DNA of 64,000 nt from Gemmatimonadota bacterium (GCA_031127225.1 JARIEV010000004.1:1-64000); one strand, 5' to 3'; numbered from the stretch's first letter, positions 50,719-60,133 are shown. Numbers and translations are program-made. Notes: generated from the sequence alone by a model not told the origin.

Positions 50719-52941
50719 ATGTCCTCCATGAACGGCCCGCGCACAGCCGCCACGCGCGAAATCACGCAGCGTCCGGTTCGCATCACCGTCCGCCCGGAAG
50801 AAAACGGCATTCTGCAGCCGACCAGCGTCTGGTTCGGCATGAACACCTTCGGGCTGCGCCAGATGCGCGCCAAGCTCCCCAAGGACATCTACAAGAAGCT
50901 CGCGGCGTCCATCCGCCTCGGCAAAAAGCTCGATTCCGAGATCGCGCCCGTTGTCGCGCAGGTCATCAAGGAATGGGCCATGTCGCGCGGCGTCACGCAC
51001 TTCACGCACTGGTTCCAGCCGCAGACCGGCCTCACCGCCGAGAAGCATGACGCGTTCCTGAACTTCGACGAGAACAAGCTCCCCATCGAGACGTTCACGG
51101 GTGAGCAGCTCATCCAATCCGAACCGGATGCCTCGAGCTTCCCGTCGGGCGGCCTGCGCGCCACGTGGGAAGCCCGCGGCTACACCGCGTGGAACCCGGC
51201 CTCGCCGGTGTTCATCAGCGAGACCGGCGGCGTGAAGTACCTCTGCATCCCGTCGGTCTTCATCGGCTACAACGGTGAAGCGCTCGACGAGATGACGCCG
51301 CTGCTGCGCAGCTCCGACGTGCTCTCGCACCGCGCGATGGAACTGCTCGAGCTCATCGGCGACAGCGGCGTGCTGCGCGTGAACACCACGCTCGGCGTGG
51401 AGCAGGAGTTCTTCATCATCGACCGCGCGCACTTTGCGCTGCGCCCCGACCTCGTCATGGCGGCCCGCTCGCTCGTGGGCGCCCCGCCCCCGCGCGGCCA
51501 GCAGCTCGAGGACCACTACTTCGGTGGCATCCCCGAGCGCGTCCAGGCCTGCATCAGTGAAGTCGAGCACGAGCTCTACAAGCTCGGCGTACCCATCGTC
51601 ACGCGGCACAACGAAGTCGCGCCGTCGCAGTTCGAAATGGCGCCGATCTTCGAAGACACCGACATCGCCGTCGATCACAACCACCTGGTGATGAGCGTTC
51701 TGCGCAAGATCGCGCTGCGCCACGGGCTGCAGGCCATCGTGCACGAGAAGCCGTTCGCCGGCATCAACGGCTCGGGCAAGCACTGCAACTGGTCGCTCTC
51801 GATCACCTCGGACAACGCGCTCGACGGCACCAACCTGCTCAAGCCCGGCAAGACGCCGCACCAGAACATCCGCTTCCTCGTGTTCCTGGCCGCCGTGCTC
51901 AAGGGCGTGCACAAGCACGCCGGTCTGCTGCGCGCCGGTATCGCCGTGAGCGGCAACGAACACCGCCTCGGCGCCAACGAAGCGCCGCCGGCCATCATCT
52001 CGGCCTTCCTCGGCTCGGGGCTCACGCAGGTCGTCGAAGACATCGCCGCCGGCAAGACGTCGCCCAACAGCGCCGAGCAGGCCATGCTCAAGCTGGGCGT
52101 CGCCAAGCTGCCGGAAGTCGAACAGGACAACACCGACCGCAACCGCACGTCGCCCTTCGCCTTCACCGGCGCCAAGTTCGAGTTCCGCGCCGTGGGAGCC
52201 TCGCAGAGCATCGCCTTCCCGGTCATGCTGCTGCAGGCCGCCGTGGCCGAAGCGATCGGCGACATCATCGCGCAGCTGCGTGAAGAGATGAAGACGGCCA
52301 AGAGCACCGACGATGCCGCGCTCGCCGTGGCCGCCAAGGCGTTCCGCGAGTCCGCCGCCGTCCGCTTCGAAGGCAACAACTATTCCGACGAATGGGTGGT
52401 GGAAGCCAACCGTCGCGGCCTGCTCAACCTGCGTCGCACCCCGGAAGCGCTGGCGCAGATCCTCACCGAGCAGGCGAAGGCGCTGTTCCACAACACGCAT
52501 ATCCTGACCGAAGTCGAACTCGAGAGCCGCTACCACATCCGCCTCGAGCGCTACGTGAAGGACATCCTGATCGAGCTGCACACGATCCAGCAGATGATCG
52601 ACACGCAGGTGCTCCCCGCGGCGTACGCGTTCCTCGGTCAGCTGGCGGGCACGGCTGGGCAGGGCGCGGCGGCCGGCATCAACATGCAGCCCATCGTCGA
52701 TGCCGCGAACTCGGTGTCGAAGATGATCGCCACGCTGCAGAAGAAGCGCGCCGAACTCGCCAAGGTGACCGCCAAGGCCGAGCACATGCACGACGACCTC
52801 GCCGCGCAGGCGACGTACCTCACCAGCACCGGCTGCGACACGATGGCCGAAGTGCGCGACGCCGCCGACGCGATCGAACTCGCCATCGGCGACGAGTTCT
52901 GGCCGCTGCCGCGGTACCGGGAGATGCTGTTCCCGGTGTGA
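50719..52941 (+). CDS. glnN: Glutamine synthetase type III
   Basis: A 740-residue enzyme making glutamine from glutamate, ammonia and ATP; length fits type III (about 700-730), far longer than GlnA. Signatures: TTLGVEQEFFIIDRAHFALR (glutamates for the metal), TRHNEVAPSQFEMAPIFEDT, EKPFAGINGSGKHCNWSLS and GNEHRLGANEAPPAI. The start at ATG 50719 gives a conventional N-terminus (MSSMNGPRTAATREITQRPV); the frame is open to 50608. No type I enzyme is in the window. Upstream 50580-50650 is AT-richer and probably holds the promoter. Followed by a long inverted repeat. Confidence 0.96.
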   Translation: MSSMNGPRTAATREITQRPVRITVRPEENGILQPTSVWFGMNTFGLRQMRAKLPKDIYKKLAASIRLGKKLDSEIAPVVAQVIKEWAMSRGVTHFTHWFQPQTGLTAEKHDAFLNFDENKLPIETFTGEQLIQSEPDASSFPSGGLRATWEARGYTAWNPASPVFISETGGVKYLCIPSVFIGYNGEALDEMTPLLRSSDVLSHRAMELLELIGDSGVLRVNTTLGVEQEFFIIDRAHFALRPDLVMAARSLVGAPPPRGQQLEDHYFGGIPERVQACISEVEHELYKLGVPIVTRHNEVAPSQFEMAPIFEDTDIAVDHNHLVMSVLRKIALRHGLQAIVHEKPFAGINGSGKHCNWSLSITSDNALDGTNLLKPGKTPHQNIRFLVFLAAVLKGVHKHAGLLRAGIAVSGNEHRLGANEAPPAIISAFLGSGLTQVVEDIAAGKTSPNSAEQAMLKLGVAKLPEVEQDNTDRNRTSPFAFTGAKFEFRAVGASQSIAFPVMLLQAAVAEAIGDIIAQLREEMKTAKSTDDAALAVAAKAFRESAAVRFEGNNYSDEWVVEANRRGLLNLRRTPEALAQILTEQAKALFHNTHILTEVELESRYHIRLERYVKDILIELHTIQQMIDTQVLPAAYAFLGQLAGTAGQGAAAGINMQPIVDAANSVSKMIATLQKKRAELAKVTAKAEHMHDDLAAQATYLTSTGCDTMAEVRDAADAIELAIGDEFWPLPRYREMLFPV

Positions 52942-52950
52942 TTTAGGGGG

Positions 52951-53069
52951 ACTGCCAACGGCTTAGGGGGCAGGGAGGAGGGTGTCAGGAAGGAGGAAAG
53001 AGGACAGCGTAGTGTTCCTGCCCCCTCCCCCCTGACACCCTCCTCCCTGCTTTCTAGGCAGTTGGCAGT
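52951..53069. repeat. Long nested inverted repeat between glnN and the Ada-type gene
   Basis: Outer arms ACTGCCAAC (52951-52959) and GTTGGCAGT (53061-53069). Inner arms GCAGGGAGGAGGGTGTCAGG (52970-52989) and its perfect complement CCTGACACCCTCCTCCCTGC (53031-53050). Innermost AGGAA (52988-52992) pairs with TTCCT (53015-53019). The convergent Ada-type gene ends inside the right arm, so its last codons come from the repeat. Confidence 0.85.
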
Positions 53070-53926
53070 TTCTCCACCCGCAGCAACCGCACCTTCCGCT
53101 CCAACCCCCACGCGTAGCCGCCGAGACTCCCGTCGGCGCGCACCACGCGATGGCACGGCACCACCATGGCCACGGGATTCGCGCCGCAGGCTGTGCCCAC
53201 CGCACGCACCGCCTTCGGTGCGCCGATACGCGCCGCGAGCTCGGCGTACGTGATCGTCTCGCCACGCGGGATGCGCTGCAGCTCGCGCCACACACGCTGT
53301 TGAAACGCCGTACCTCGCAGATCCAGCGGCAGGGCATGCGCAAGCGCCGCACCGCTGGCCAGCGCCACAACGCTCGCGCTGATATCGCCGAGGCTGGCAT
53401 CGTCGCGCACCAGCGCCGCCGCGGGCAATGCATCACGGAGCGACGCCTCCAGCGCGACCGCATCATCGCCCAGCACCACGCGATGGACGCCGCGTGACGT
53501 CATCGCCACAAGCACCAGCCCGAGCGCACACGGCACGATCGTGTAGAACACCGTCTCACCGGCGGCGCCGCGCCGCAGGGTGCCCGGCGACATCCCCAGA
53601 TGCGCGGCAGCGGCCGTGTAGGCGCTGGGCAACGACTCGAACCCCGCCCCGAACGCCGCGTGTGACACCGAGGCACCCGCGGCCAGCGCCGTACGTAACC
53701 GCTCGCTGCGCTGCGCACGCTGCCAGTCGGCGGGCGTGCACCCCACGAGGCGCAGGAAGACGCGCTGCAGATGCGCCCGACTCACATCGAGCGCCGCGGC
53801 CAGCTGCGTCACCGTCATCGCCTCCTCCTTCAGTCGGCTGATGGCGCGCGCCACCAAGGCCACATGCGCGGCGTCGGCGCCACCGGGCGCGGTCGAGTCC
53901 TCGAGATCACGGTGAACCGGGGTCAT
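53054..53926 (-). CDS. Ada-type protein: AraC helix-turn-helix plus O6-alkylguanine-DNA alkyltransferase
   Basis: A 290-residue DNA-repair protein. An AraC/XylS domain comes first (VTQLAAALDVSRAHLQRVFLRLVG, then GAGFESLPSAYTAAAAHLGM), then the alkyltransferase with LDLRGTAFQQRVWRELQRIP and the acceptor PCHRVVRADGSLGG, whose cysteine takes alkyl groups from O6-alkylguanine. The Ada N-terminal zinc domain is absent; a stand-alone version is at 3085. ATG 53926 starts right at the helical domain. Divergent from the DUF5519 gene. The last codons lie in the inverted repeat. Confidence 0.93.
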   Translation of the reverse strand: MTPVHRDLEDSTAPGGADAAHVALVARAISRLKEEAMTVTQLAAALDVSRAHLQRVFLRLVGCTPADWQRAQRSERLRTALAAGASVSHAAFGAGFESLPSAYTAAAAHLGMSPGTLRRGAAGETVFYTIVPCALGLVLVAMTSRGVHRVVLGDDAVALEASLRDALPAAALVRDDASLGDISASVVALASGAALAHALPLDLRGTAFQQRVWRELQRIPRGETITYAELAARIGAPKAVRAVGTACGANPVAMVVPCHRVVRADGSLGGYAWGLERKVRLLRVEKLPTA

Positions 53927-54041
53927 GACGGACGATACGCGGGGCACCACCGGACCGCGACACGATTCGTCTCCGCCAACCCCGGCGCCGCCGAAAACTC
54001 GCCTTCCGCCGGAACCGGGTGCATGCTCTGGCATCTCTCCA

Positions 54042-54467
54042 ATGGATTCACGCTCTGCCTTGGTCACGCACATGGGCACGATCGACCTCGCCGAACTGGT
54101 CGCCGGAATCGTCAAGCACTGGAATGGTGTGGACGTGCGGCCGTATCGATTCGGCGGCGTCGAGTTCCGTCTCGATCATCGCGAGATTGGGCACGTGCAT
54201 GTGAACGGCGTCGCCGATCTGCTGATGCCGGTTCGCCTGCGTCGCGACCTCGTCGCCGCCGGCCGCGCGGAAGCCCACCGGACCCAACCGCACTCGGGGT
54301 GGATCAGCTTCCGCATGCGCAGCGAGCACGACGTGCCGGCCGTGGTCGAACTCTTCCGCCTCAATTACGACCGGCTGCGTGGCGTCGCACGTCCGCGGTC
54401 CGTCACGTCGCTCGTGTCCCGGCCCACTCTGCTCGCCGACCGCAGTGCGGACGACCTGCCGGCGTAG
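54042..54467 (+). CDS. DUF5519 (luciferase-domain) protein
   Basis: A 141-residue cytoplasmic protein. VDVRPYRFGGVEFRLDHREI-GHVHVNGVADLLMP and PHSGWISFRMRSEHDVPAVV are the conserved blocks of DUF5519, called luciferase domain in databases though without light emission. The start is not certain: ATG 54042 or ATG 54072 (MGTIDLAELV) both fit; the frame also extends to 53925 but that part is proline-rich and overlaps the Ada promoter region. Confidence 0.78.
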   Translation: MDSRSALVTHMGTIDLAELVAGIVKHWNGVDVRPYRFGGVEFRLDHREIGHVHVNGVADLLMPVRLRRDLVAAGRAEAHRTQPHSGWISFRMRSEHDVPAVVELFRLNYDRLRGVARPRSVTSLVSRPTLLADRSADDLPA

Positions 54468-54484
54468 TCCTCCGCGAACCCGCG

Positions 54485-55162
54485 TTACACAGGCGACTCG
54501 GTACGTTCAACCAGCGCGGGGGCCGGGGCCTTGCGCGACAGCAGCTGCGTCACGAAACGCTGGCCTTCGGAGATGCGTTCGATTTCGATCGACATGGCAT
54601 CCACCGCCTGCTCGATGCGCTCCAGACGCGCCGTCCCTTCCAGCAGCTGCGGACTCGGCTTTGGCTGATTCGAACGCTTGATCATGATGCGCGCCGCCGC
54701 CCAAGCCAGCGGACCCCACACCATCACGATCGATACGATGGAGATCGCCGTGAGCTGTCCCGAGCTGAAGGGACCATACCGTTCCGCCGTCGCCTCTTCG
54801 GACACCAGCTCGCCGGGGGCCCGGGCCAGTTCGCGGCCGTTCGTCGCGATATCCCGCTCTAGCTGCACGATGCGTTCGTCCATGACCGACAGTCGCTGCT
54901 CCAGCCCCTTGGCGGAGGGCGACTCTGCTGTCGTGCGCCGCAATTCTTTCGCGACCTCGTCGCGACGGCTCTGCACTGACGTCAACTGACGGGACAACTC
55001 GCTGCGCTTGGCCTTGAGCGCGTCGACGTCGGCCGAGGTGAGCGGCTTCAGGCTGACCGGAGCCGCGTCGAGACCCGTAGTAACGCCGACAGGCTGCTGA
55101 GGAACCGGGGCCGAGGCGGGAGCCGTCGGCGCGGAGGCGGGTTGCAGGAGGAGCATGGTCAA
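54485..55162 (-). CDS. Coiled-coil membrane protein, function unknown
   Basis: A 225-residue protein. The N-terminus is a signal-like proline/alanine stretch; residues 45-110 are a strong heptad coiled coil (LKAKRSELSRQLTSVQSRRD-EVAKELRR and LEQRLSVMDERIVQLERDIA). A single membrane span AISIVSIVMVWGPLAWAAARI follows near 137-157, then a charged cytoplasmic tail RSNQPKPSPQLLEGTARLERIEQAV. No family recognised. Start ATG 55162 is preferred; ATG 55156 is two codons further in. Confidence 0.75.
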   Translation of the reverse strand: MTMLLLQPASAPTAPASAPVPQQPVGVTTGLDAAPVSLKPLTSADVDALKAKRSELSRQLTSVQSRRDEVAKELRRTTAESPSAKGLEQRLSVMDERIVQLERDIATNGRELARAPGELVSEEATAERYGPFSSGQLTAISIVSIVMVWGPLAWAAARIMIKRSNQPKPSPQLLEGTARLERIEQAVDAMSIEIERISEGQRFVTQLLSRKAPAPALVERTESPV

Positions 55163-55236
55163 ACCTACGCAAAGAAGCCAAAAGCGGTTACATCACTAGG
55201 GACGCGTCCGAGTCCACCCGTGCCTGATCCGTGACC

Positions 55237-56445
55237 ATGACGACTGCCACTCCTTCGCCGGCCCTCGACACCGCGACCGTGCTCCTCGAGGCACAACAGC
55301 TCGCACCGCAAGTCATCGACTGGCGCCGGGCGTTGCACCGTCGCCCCGAAGTCGCGTTTCAGGAGCACGAAACCGCGCGATTCATCAGGCAGGTGCTGGA
55401 GCAGATCGGCGGCCTCGAGATCTCGCGTCCCACGGAGACGAGCGTGATGGCACGCCTCCGCACCGGTCACGCCGGGCCGGTGGTCGCCGTGCGGGCGGAC
55501 ATCGATGCGCTCCCGATCCACGAGGAGAACGACGTCGAGTACCGCTCGCAGTCCGACGGCGCCATGCACGCCTGCGGGCACGACGGGCACACGTCCATCG
55601 TGCTCGGCCTCGTCACCCTGCTGGCGCGTCACCGCGACCAGCTGCGCGGCGAGGTCCGTTTTCTCTTCCAGCACGCGGAAGAACTCTCGCCCGGTGGCGC
55701 CGAGGAGATGGTGCGGCTGGGGGTCATGGACGGCGTCGATCAGGTCATCGGGCTCCACCTGTGGTCCGGGATGCCGGTGGGGCGCATCGGACTGATTGCA
55801 GGCCCCGCGATGGCCGCCCCCGACACCTTCTCGTGCACCATCACCGGAAAGGGCGGCCATGCCGCCATCCCGCACGACACCATCGACCCCATCGCCATCG
55901 GCGCGCAGGTCGTGTCGGCGCTGCACCACGTCGTCTCACGCCTCGTCGATCCGCTCGATCCCGTGGTCGTGTCGGTCACGCAGTTCATCGCCGGCACCAC
56001 GTTCAACGTCGTCCCTGAGTCGGCCTATCTCGCGGGCACCGTGCGCACCTTCGATCCCGCGCTGCGCACCACCGTGCCGGCCATGCTCGAGCGCATCATC
56101 AACGGCGTGACCAGTGCCTTCGGCGCCACCTATGCGTTCCAATACGAGTCGGGCTACCGTCCGGTCATCAACGACCCCGCGCTCACGGCGCGGCTCACCG
56201 ACGTGGTCACGCGCACCTTTGGCGCGGACACCGTGATCGACATGCGTCCCACGATGGGCGGTGAGGATTTCTCGGCGTATCAGCAGCGCGCACCGGGCGT
56301 CTTCGCGTTCATCGGCGCGGGCAACGTGGAGGCGGGCATCGACTTCCCGCATCATCACCCGCGCTTCCAGATCGACGAGCGCGCCCTCGACATCGGCCTG
56401 CGCTACCTCACCGCGGCCACCCTCGATCTGCTGGGCACGGCATGA
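55237..56445 (+). CDS. M20D amidohydrolase (N-acyl amino acid / peptide hydrolase)
   Basis: A 402-residue zinc enzyme of the IAA-amino-acid/hippurate-hydrolase type. The metal ligands are in order: HACGHDGHTS (Cys, His and His), QHAEELSPGGAEEM (catalytic glutamate and ligand), IGLHLW, and the C-terminal GGEDFSAY. The dimerisation domain begins at GKGGHAAIPHDTID. No signal peptide, so cytoplasmic. The start is ATG 55237 (GTG 55231 just upstream is possible). The following DUF3311 and symporter genes overlap, pointing to import of an N-acyl or amide substrate that this enzyme cleaves. Confidence 0.92.
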   Translation: MTTATPSPALDTATVLLEAQQLAPQVIDWRRALHRRPEVAFQEHETARFIRQVLEQIGGLEISRPTETSVMARLRTGHAGPVVAVRADIDALPIHEENDVEYRSQSDGAMHACGHDGHTSIVLGLVTLLARHRDQLRGEVRFLFQHAEELSPGGAEEMVRLGVMDGVDQVIGLHLWSGMPVGRIGLIAGPAMAAPDTFSCTITGKGGHAAIPHDTIDPIAIGAQVVSALHHVVSRLVDPLDPVVVSVTQFIAGTTFNVVPESAYLAGTVRTFDPALRTTVPAMLERIINGVTSAFGATYAFQYESGYRPVINDPALTARLTDVVTRTFGADTVIDMRPTMGGEDFSAYQQRAPGVFAFIGAGNVEAGIDFPHHHPRFQIDERALDIGLRYLTAATLDLLGTA

Positions 56446-56630
56446 CCAGACCGTACCGACTGTTGGCCCTCGTGCCAGCCGTCGCGATCGTGGGAGCGCC
56501 GTGGTTCGCCAACCGCATCGAGCCGCGCCTCCTCGGGATGCCGTTTCTGCTGGGCTGGATCGTGGGGTGGGTGCTCATGACGTCCGTCGTCATGGCGCTC
56601 ATCGGTGTCCTCGACCGTCGGACGCCGTGA
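56442..56630 (+). CDS. DUF3311 small membrane protein
   Basis: A 62-residue protein with two membrane spans (LLALVPAVAIVGAPWFAN and FLLGWIVGWVLMTSVVMALIG). DUF3311 proteins are usually encoded just ahead of a sodium:solute symporter and are thought to be its small partner. Start overlaps the hydrolase stop (ATGA), its stop overlaps the symporter start (GTGA). Confidence 0.88.
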   Translation: MTRPYRLLALVPAVAIVGAPWFANRIEPRLLGMPFLLGWIVGWVLMTSVVMALIGVLDRRTP

Positions 56631-58096
56631 TCATCTCGCTGGGCATCCTGTCGGCCACGCTACTGCTGGCGTTGCTGCTCAGTGTTCGTGGCGCGCGCAG
56701 TACCGGCGGCACCACCAGCCTCGAGCAGTGGAGCGTGGGCAACCGCGGCTTCGGCACGGTGCTCGTGTTCATGCTGCTCGCCGGCGAGATCTACACCACC
56801 TTCACCTTCCTTGGTGGCAGTGGCTGGGCCTACGGACGCGGCGCGCCGGCGTTCTACATCATTGGCTACGGCGCGGTGGCGTACATCATGTCGTACTGGC
56901 TGCTGCCGGCCATCTGGACGCGCGCCACGACGTGGCGGGTGCTCTCGCAGTCGGAGTATTTCGCGCGCGCCTACGACAGTCCCGCCCTGGGCAACCTCGT
57001 GGCGCTGGTCAGCATCGCATCGCTCATGCCGTATCTCGTGCTGCAGCTCAAAGGACTCGGCATCATCGTGTCGGAGTCGTCGTACGGGGCGATCAGCGCC
57101 ACGGCGGCCATCTGGATCGGCACCACGGCCACGGTGGTGTACGTCGTGCTCTCGGGGGTGAAGGGCTCCGCGATGACGGCGGCGCTCAAGGATGCGCTCG
57201 TGCTAATCACGGTGGTGGGGCTGGGCATCGTGCTGCCGTACACGCTGCACGACGGGATCGGCCCCATGTTCGCGCGCATTGCCGCCGAACGCCCGGGCTT
57301 TCTGACGCTGCCGGAGAGCGGCTTGTCGCCCAGCTGGTTCGCCAGCACCGTTCTCGTCACGGTGTTCGGCTTTTACATGTGGCCGCACACCTTCGGCTCC
57401 GTCTTCACCGCGCGTGACGCCTCGGTGTTCCGCCGCAACGCGGTGCTGATGCCGCTCTATCAGCTGGTGCTGCTGTTCGTGTTCTTCATCGGGTTTGCCG
57501 CCCTGCTCAGCGTGCCGGGGCTCGAGGGTGCCGACGCCGATCTCGCGCTGCTGCGCGTGACGCGCGCGCAGTTCGGGCCGTGGATCGTCGGTCTCGTGGG
57601 CGCGGCCGGGATGCTCACGGCGTTGGTCCCCGGCTCCCTGATCCTGATGAGTATCGCCACCACGCTGGCGCGCATCGTGCGGCCACGGCGTGACGGCGAT
57701 CCACCCGATAGCGCCACGTGGGCCCGTGTGTTGGTACCGGTACTCGCCGGCGTGGCGCTCCTGTTCACGTTCCGCGGCGGCACCACGCTGGTGACGCTGC
57801 TGCTCATGGCCTACAGCATGGTCACACAGCTCTTTCCGCCCCTGCTTGCCTCGCTCATGCCGGCCGCGCGCATTACCGCCGGCGGTGCCATCGCGGGCAT
57901 CCTGGCGGGTGAAGCCGCCGTCGCCGCCAGCACCCTCAGTGGCCTGTCGATGCCGGCGCTCCTGCCGCAGTGGCCGCACGCGGTGACCGACATCAATGCC
58001 GGATTTCTGGCGCTGCTCCTCAACGTGTGCACCATGCTCATCGTGAGCCGCCTCACGCCGTCGCGCACGCCGCCGCGCACGCGGCGCGTCGGCTAG
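56627..58096 (+). CDS. Sodium:solute symporter (SSS family)
   Basis: A 489-residue importer with 12-13 spans. SLEQWSVGNRGFGTVLVFML and GSGWAYGRGAPAFYI are the family's N-terminal marks, and WRVLSQSEYFARAYDS, PYLVLQLKGLGIIVS and FYMWPHTFGSVFTARDA continue it. Sodium residues lie in the first broken helix. GTG 56627 overlaps the DUF3311 stop. With DUF3311 and the amidohydrolase it forms a compact uptake-and-cleavage unit. Convergent with, and overlapping by four bases, the VOC gene. Confidence 0.92.
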   Translation: MIISLGILSATLLLALLLSVRGARSTGGTTSLEQWSVGNRGFGTVLVFMLLAGEIYTTFTFLGGSGWAYGRGAPAFYIIGYGAVAYIMSYWLLPAIWTRATTWRVLSQSEYFARAYDSPALGNLVALVSIASLMPYLVLQLKGLGIIVSESSYGAISATAAIWIGTTATVVYVVLSGVKGSAMTAALKDALVLITVVGLGIVLPYTLHDGIGPMFARIAAERPGFLTLPESGLSPSWFASTVLVTVFGFYMWPHTFGSVFTARDASVFRRNAVLMPLYQLVLLFVFFIGFAALLSVPGLEGADADLALLRVTRAQFGPWIVGLVGAAGMLTALVPGSLILMSIATTLARIVRPRRDGDPPDSATWARVLVPVLAGVALLFTFRGGTTLVTLLLMAYSMVTQLFPPLLASLMPAARITAGGAIAGILAGEAAVAASTLSGLSMPALLPQWPHAVTDINAGFLALLLNVCTMLIVSRLTPSRTPPRTRRVG

Positions 58097-58500
58097 TCGA
58101 CGGCGCGGGGGAAGCCCGCGGTGTCGGTGAGCACTTCAGCGATGCAGATCCGGTGTCCCTCGGGATCCTCGAGCTCGAACTCCACCTGACCGTAGGGCAT
58201 GAGTTCGGGACCGCGCACCAACGGCGTCCGACGGCGCGCATGGTCGAGCAGCGTCGTGAGCGCGTCACCCTCGAGCCGGAGATACACGTCCCAATCGTGC
58301 GCCATCGGTACGCGCGGTACCGGCTGCCGTGACCGGCGCAGCATGAGTTCCACACCGTCGCGACGCAGGATACAGAACGAGAAGGGCGCCACGGCGGGAA
58401 ACGGATCCGCGACGAAGCCGAGAATGTCCTGATACCACGCCATCACGCGCGCGACATCGGCGACGCGGAGGACCGGAACAGCGGAAGCGAAACGGAGCAT
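58093..58500 (-). CDS. VOC/glyoxalase-fold protein
   Basis: A 135-residue cytoplasmic protein of the bleomycin-resistance/glyoxalase group. VPVLRVADVARVMAWYQDIL then GFVADPFP, DGVELMLRR, and EFELEDPEGHRICIAE show the paired beta-alpha-beta-beta-beta modules, with the usual glutamate and histidine that may bind a metal. No substrate is known. It overlaps the end of the symporter gene on the opposite strand. Confidence 0.85.
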   Translation of the reverse strand: MLRFASAVPVLRVADVARVMAWYQDILGFVADPFPAVAPFSFCILRRDGVELMLRRSRQPVPRVPMAHDWDVYLRLEGDALTTLLDHARRRTPLVRGPELMPYGQVEFELEDPEGHRICIAEVLTDTAGFPRAVD

Positions 58501-58573
58501 GCGGGAGGAATGCCCGGACGTGTCAGGAAGTGCCCGCGGGGGCGTGTACCGCCGAGGCGGGTACCGCCGGGGG

Positions 58574-59764
58574 TTACCGCCCCGCCCGCAGTACGGCTGG
58601 CGACGCGGGCAGCTGCTGCAGCAGGAAATCGCGCAGGTTGCCTCCCATCACGCGCGCGATCGTGTCCTGATCCATGCCCGCCTTGAGCAGCCCGTCGGTG
58701 ATCGCCGCCATGCCGCGCGCATCGAAGGGGGTACGCGTGGCGCCGTCGAAGTCGGACCCCAGCGCCACGTGGGCGACGCCGGCCACCTGCACGGCGTGAC
58801 GAATCGCCTGCACGATGTTCGCCACCGTTGGCTCGCACACCGCGCCGTCCCAGTAGCCGATGCCGACCAGTCCGCCGTTGGCCGCAATGGCGCGCAGCTG
58901 CTCGTCGGTGAGATTGCGCGGCCCCGGGCACGTGGACGCCACGCCCGTGTGCGACACCACCACGGGGCGCGTCGCCATCGCCAGCACCTCCTGCATCGCC
59001 TGCGGCGAGACGTGCGCGAGATCCACGATGATCTGCAGCGCCTCCATCCGCGCCACGACCTGGCGCCCCAGCGGCGTGAGCCCGGCGTGCGTCATGCCAT
59101 GCGCACTGGCTGCCACCTCGTTGTCGAAGAAGTGCGTGAGCCCCATCATGCGAAAGCCCGCGGCATATAGCGTGTCCACACTCGCCAGCGACCCGTCGAG
59201 CGCGTGCAGCCCCTCGATGGCCAGCAGCGCCGACACCTGCGCCGGATCGCCCGCCCGTCGGTCCACAAAGGCAGCGAGCTCGTCACGCGTCGTGATCAGC
59301 GTGAGCGTGTTCCCCGAGCGCAGCGCCGCATCCCGCAGGCGCTCGGCCTGATACACCGCGCGCGCTCGCAGGCTCGTCCACGTGGCGCGCGGCCACCGCT
59401 GCGCCAGCGCGAGCAGCAACACGTTGTCGGTCTCGCCGGTGTTGTGGTCGTAGTTCATGCCACGGGGCGTCTTCGTGACCACCGCAAACACCTGCAGCGC
59501 CACGTGCGCCTCCTGCAGCCGTGGCACGTCTACGTGCCCGCGCGTGCTCCGGTCCAGCGGATCGCGCCCCCACAGCAACTGATCCGCATGCAGATCAGCC
59601 ACGAACAGTCGACGGTGCAGCGCCGATCCGGCCGGCGACACCGCGGGGACCGCCGTGCTCACCACGGTGTTCATCACGGAGTCGGCGATGCGCGCCCCAA
59701 CGGTAAAGAAGCCCGCCACCACCACGACGACCACCGCCGCTACGCCGGTCAGCACCCGCTTCAT
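58574..59764 (-). CDS. Membrane-anchored M19 dipeptidase
   Basis: A 396-residue zinc dipeptidase, renal-dipeptidase type. An N-terminal span (VAAVVVVVVAGFFTVG) anchors or exports it. Ligands are in order: FVADLHADQLLWG (HxD), LAIEGLHALDG (bridging glutamate), IIVDLAHVSPQAMQ and PVVVSHTGVASTC (histidines), then LGSDFDGATRTP (aspartate). It hydrolyses dipeptides, including some with D-residues. Last gene of the Mog-Trm112-PLP enzyme-amidase-small protein group, 9 bp after the preceding gene. Confidence 0.93.
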   Translation of the reverse strand: MKRVLTGVAAVVVVVVAGFFTVGARIADSVMNTVVSTAVPAVSPAGSALHRRLFVADLHADQLLWGRDPLDRSTRGHVDVPRLQEAHVALQVFAVVTKTPRGMNYDHNTGETDNVLLLALAQRWPRATWTSLRARAVYQAERLRDAALRSGNTLTLITTRDELAAFVDRRAGDPAQVSALLAIEGLHALDGSLASVDTLYAAGFRMMGLTHFFDNEVAASAHGMTHAGLTPLGRQVVARMEALQIIVDLAHVSPQAMQEVLAMATRPVVVSHTGVASTCPGPRNLTDEQLRAIAANGGLVGIGYWDGAVCEPTVANIVQAIRHAVQVAGVAHVALGSDFDGATRTPFDARGMAAITDGLLKAGMDQDTIARVMGGNLRDFLLQQLPASPAVLRAGR

Positions 59765-59773
59765 GTCATGTCC

Positions 59774-60133
59774 TCAGCGCAAACCGCGCGGCATCGGGTC
59801 ACCGGACATCTCGCGGGCATTCGGCAACGAATTCGGCACGCTCTCGCCACGCAGATCGCCGCAGCGATCGATGGCCTGTTCAGAGCCAGCGTCGATGGTG
59901 TCGGGCAGCATCATGCGATCCACCCGCATGCTGTCCACTTCAGTGCGCGCCGTCCCCCACGCCTCCGTGCACAACGCACGCACGCGATCGATGCGCGCGA
60001 GCCGCTCCACCCCCGAGGTCGTCGCACGGTTCAGGAGCTGCCACGACCACACACTGAGCCCGATCGTCAGGATCATGCCCGCGAGCGCCAGCGCGCGCGT
60101 CTGCCCCGGCGTCCGGGGCGCTTCGGGAGCCAT
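59774..60133 (-). CDS. Small single-span membrane protein, function unknown
   Basis: A 119-residue protein. Residues 13-33 (ALALAGMILTIGLSVWSWQLL) are one membrane span; the rest is a soluble, charged domain with two cysteines (RALCTEAW and DRCGDL). Its ATG directly follows the amidase stop (TAA then ATG, no gap) and the gene ends 9 bp before the M19 gene, so it is part of that operon. No family recognised. Confidence 0.75.
   Translation of the reverse strand: MAPEAPRTPGQTRALALAGMILTIGLSVWSWQLLNRATTSGVERLARIDRVRALCTEAWGTARTEVDSMRVDRMMLPDTIDAGSEQAIDRCGDLRGESVPNSLPNAREMSGDPMPRGLR

Noticed and set aside
50584-52791. Open frame of 735 codons on the minus strand
   Set aside because: Lies opposite glutamine synthetase III, which is unmistakable; the antisense product shows no domain and is rich in R, H and A.
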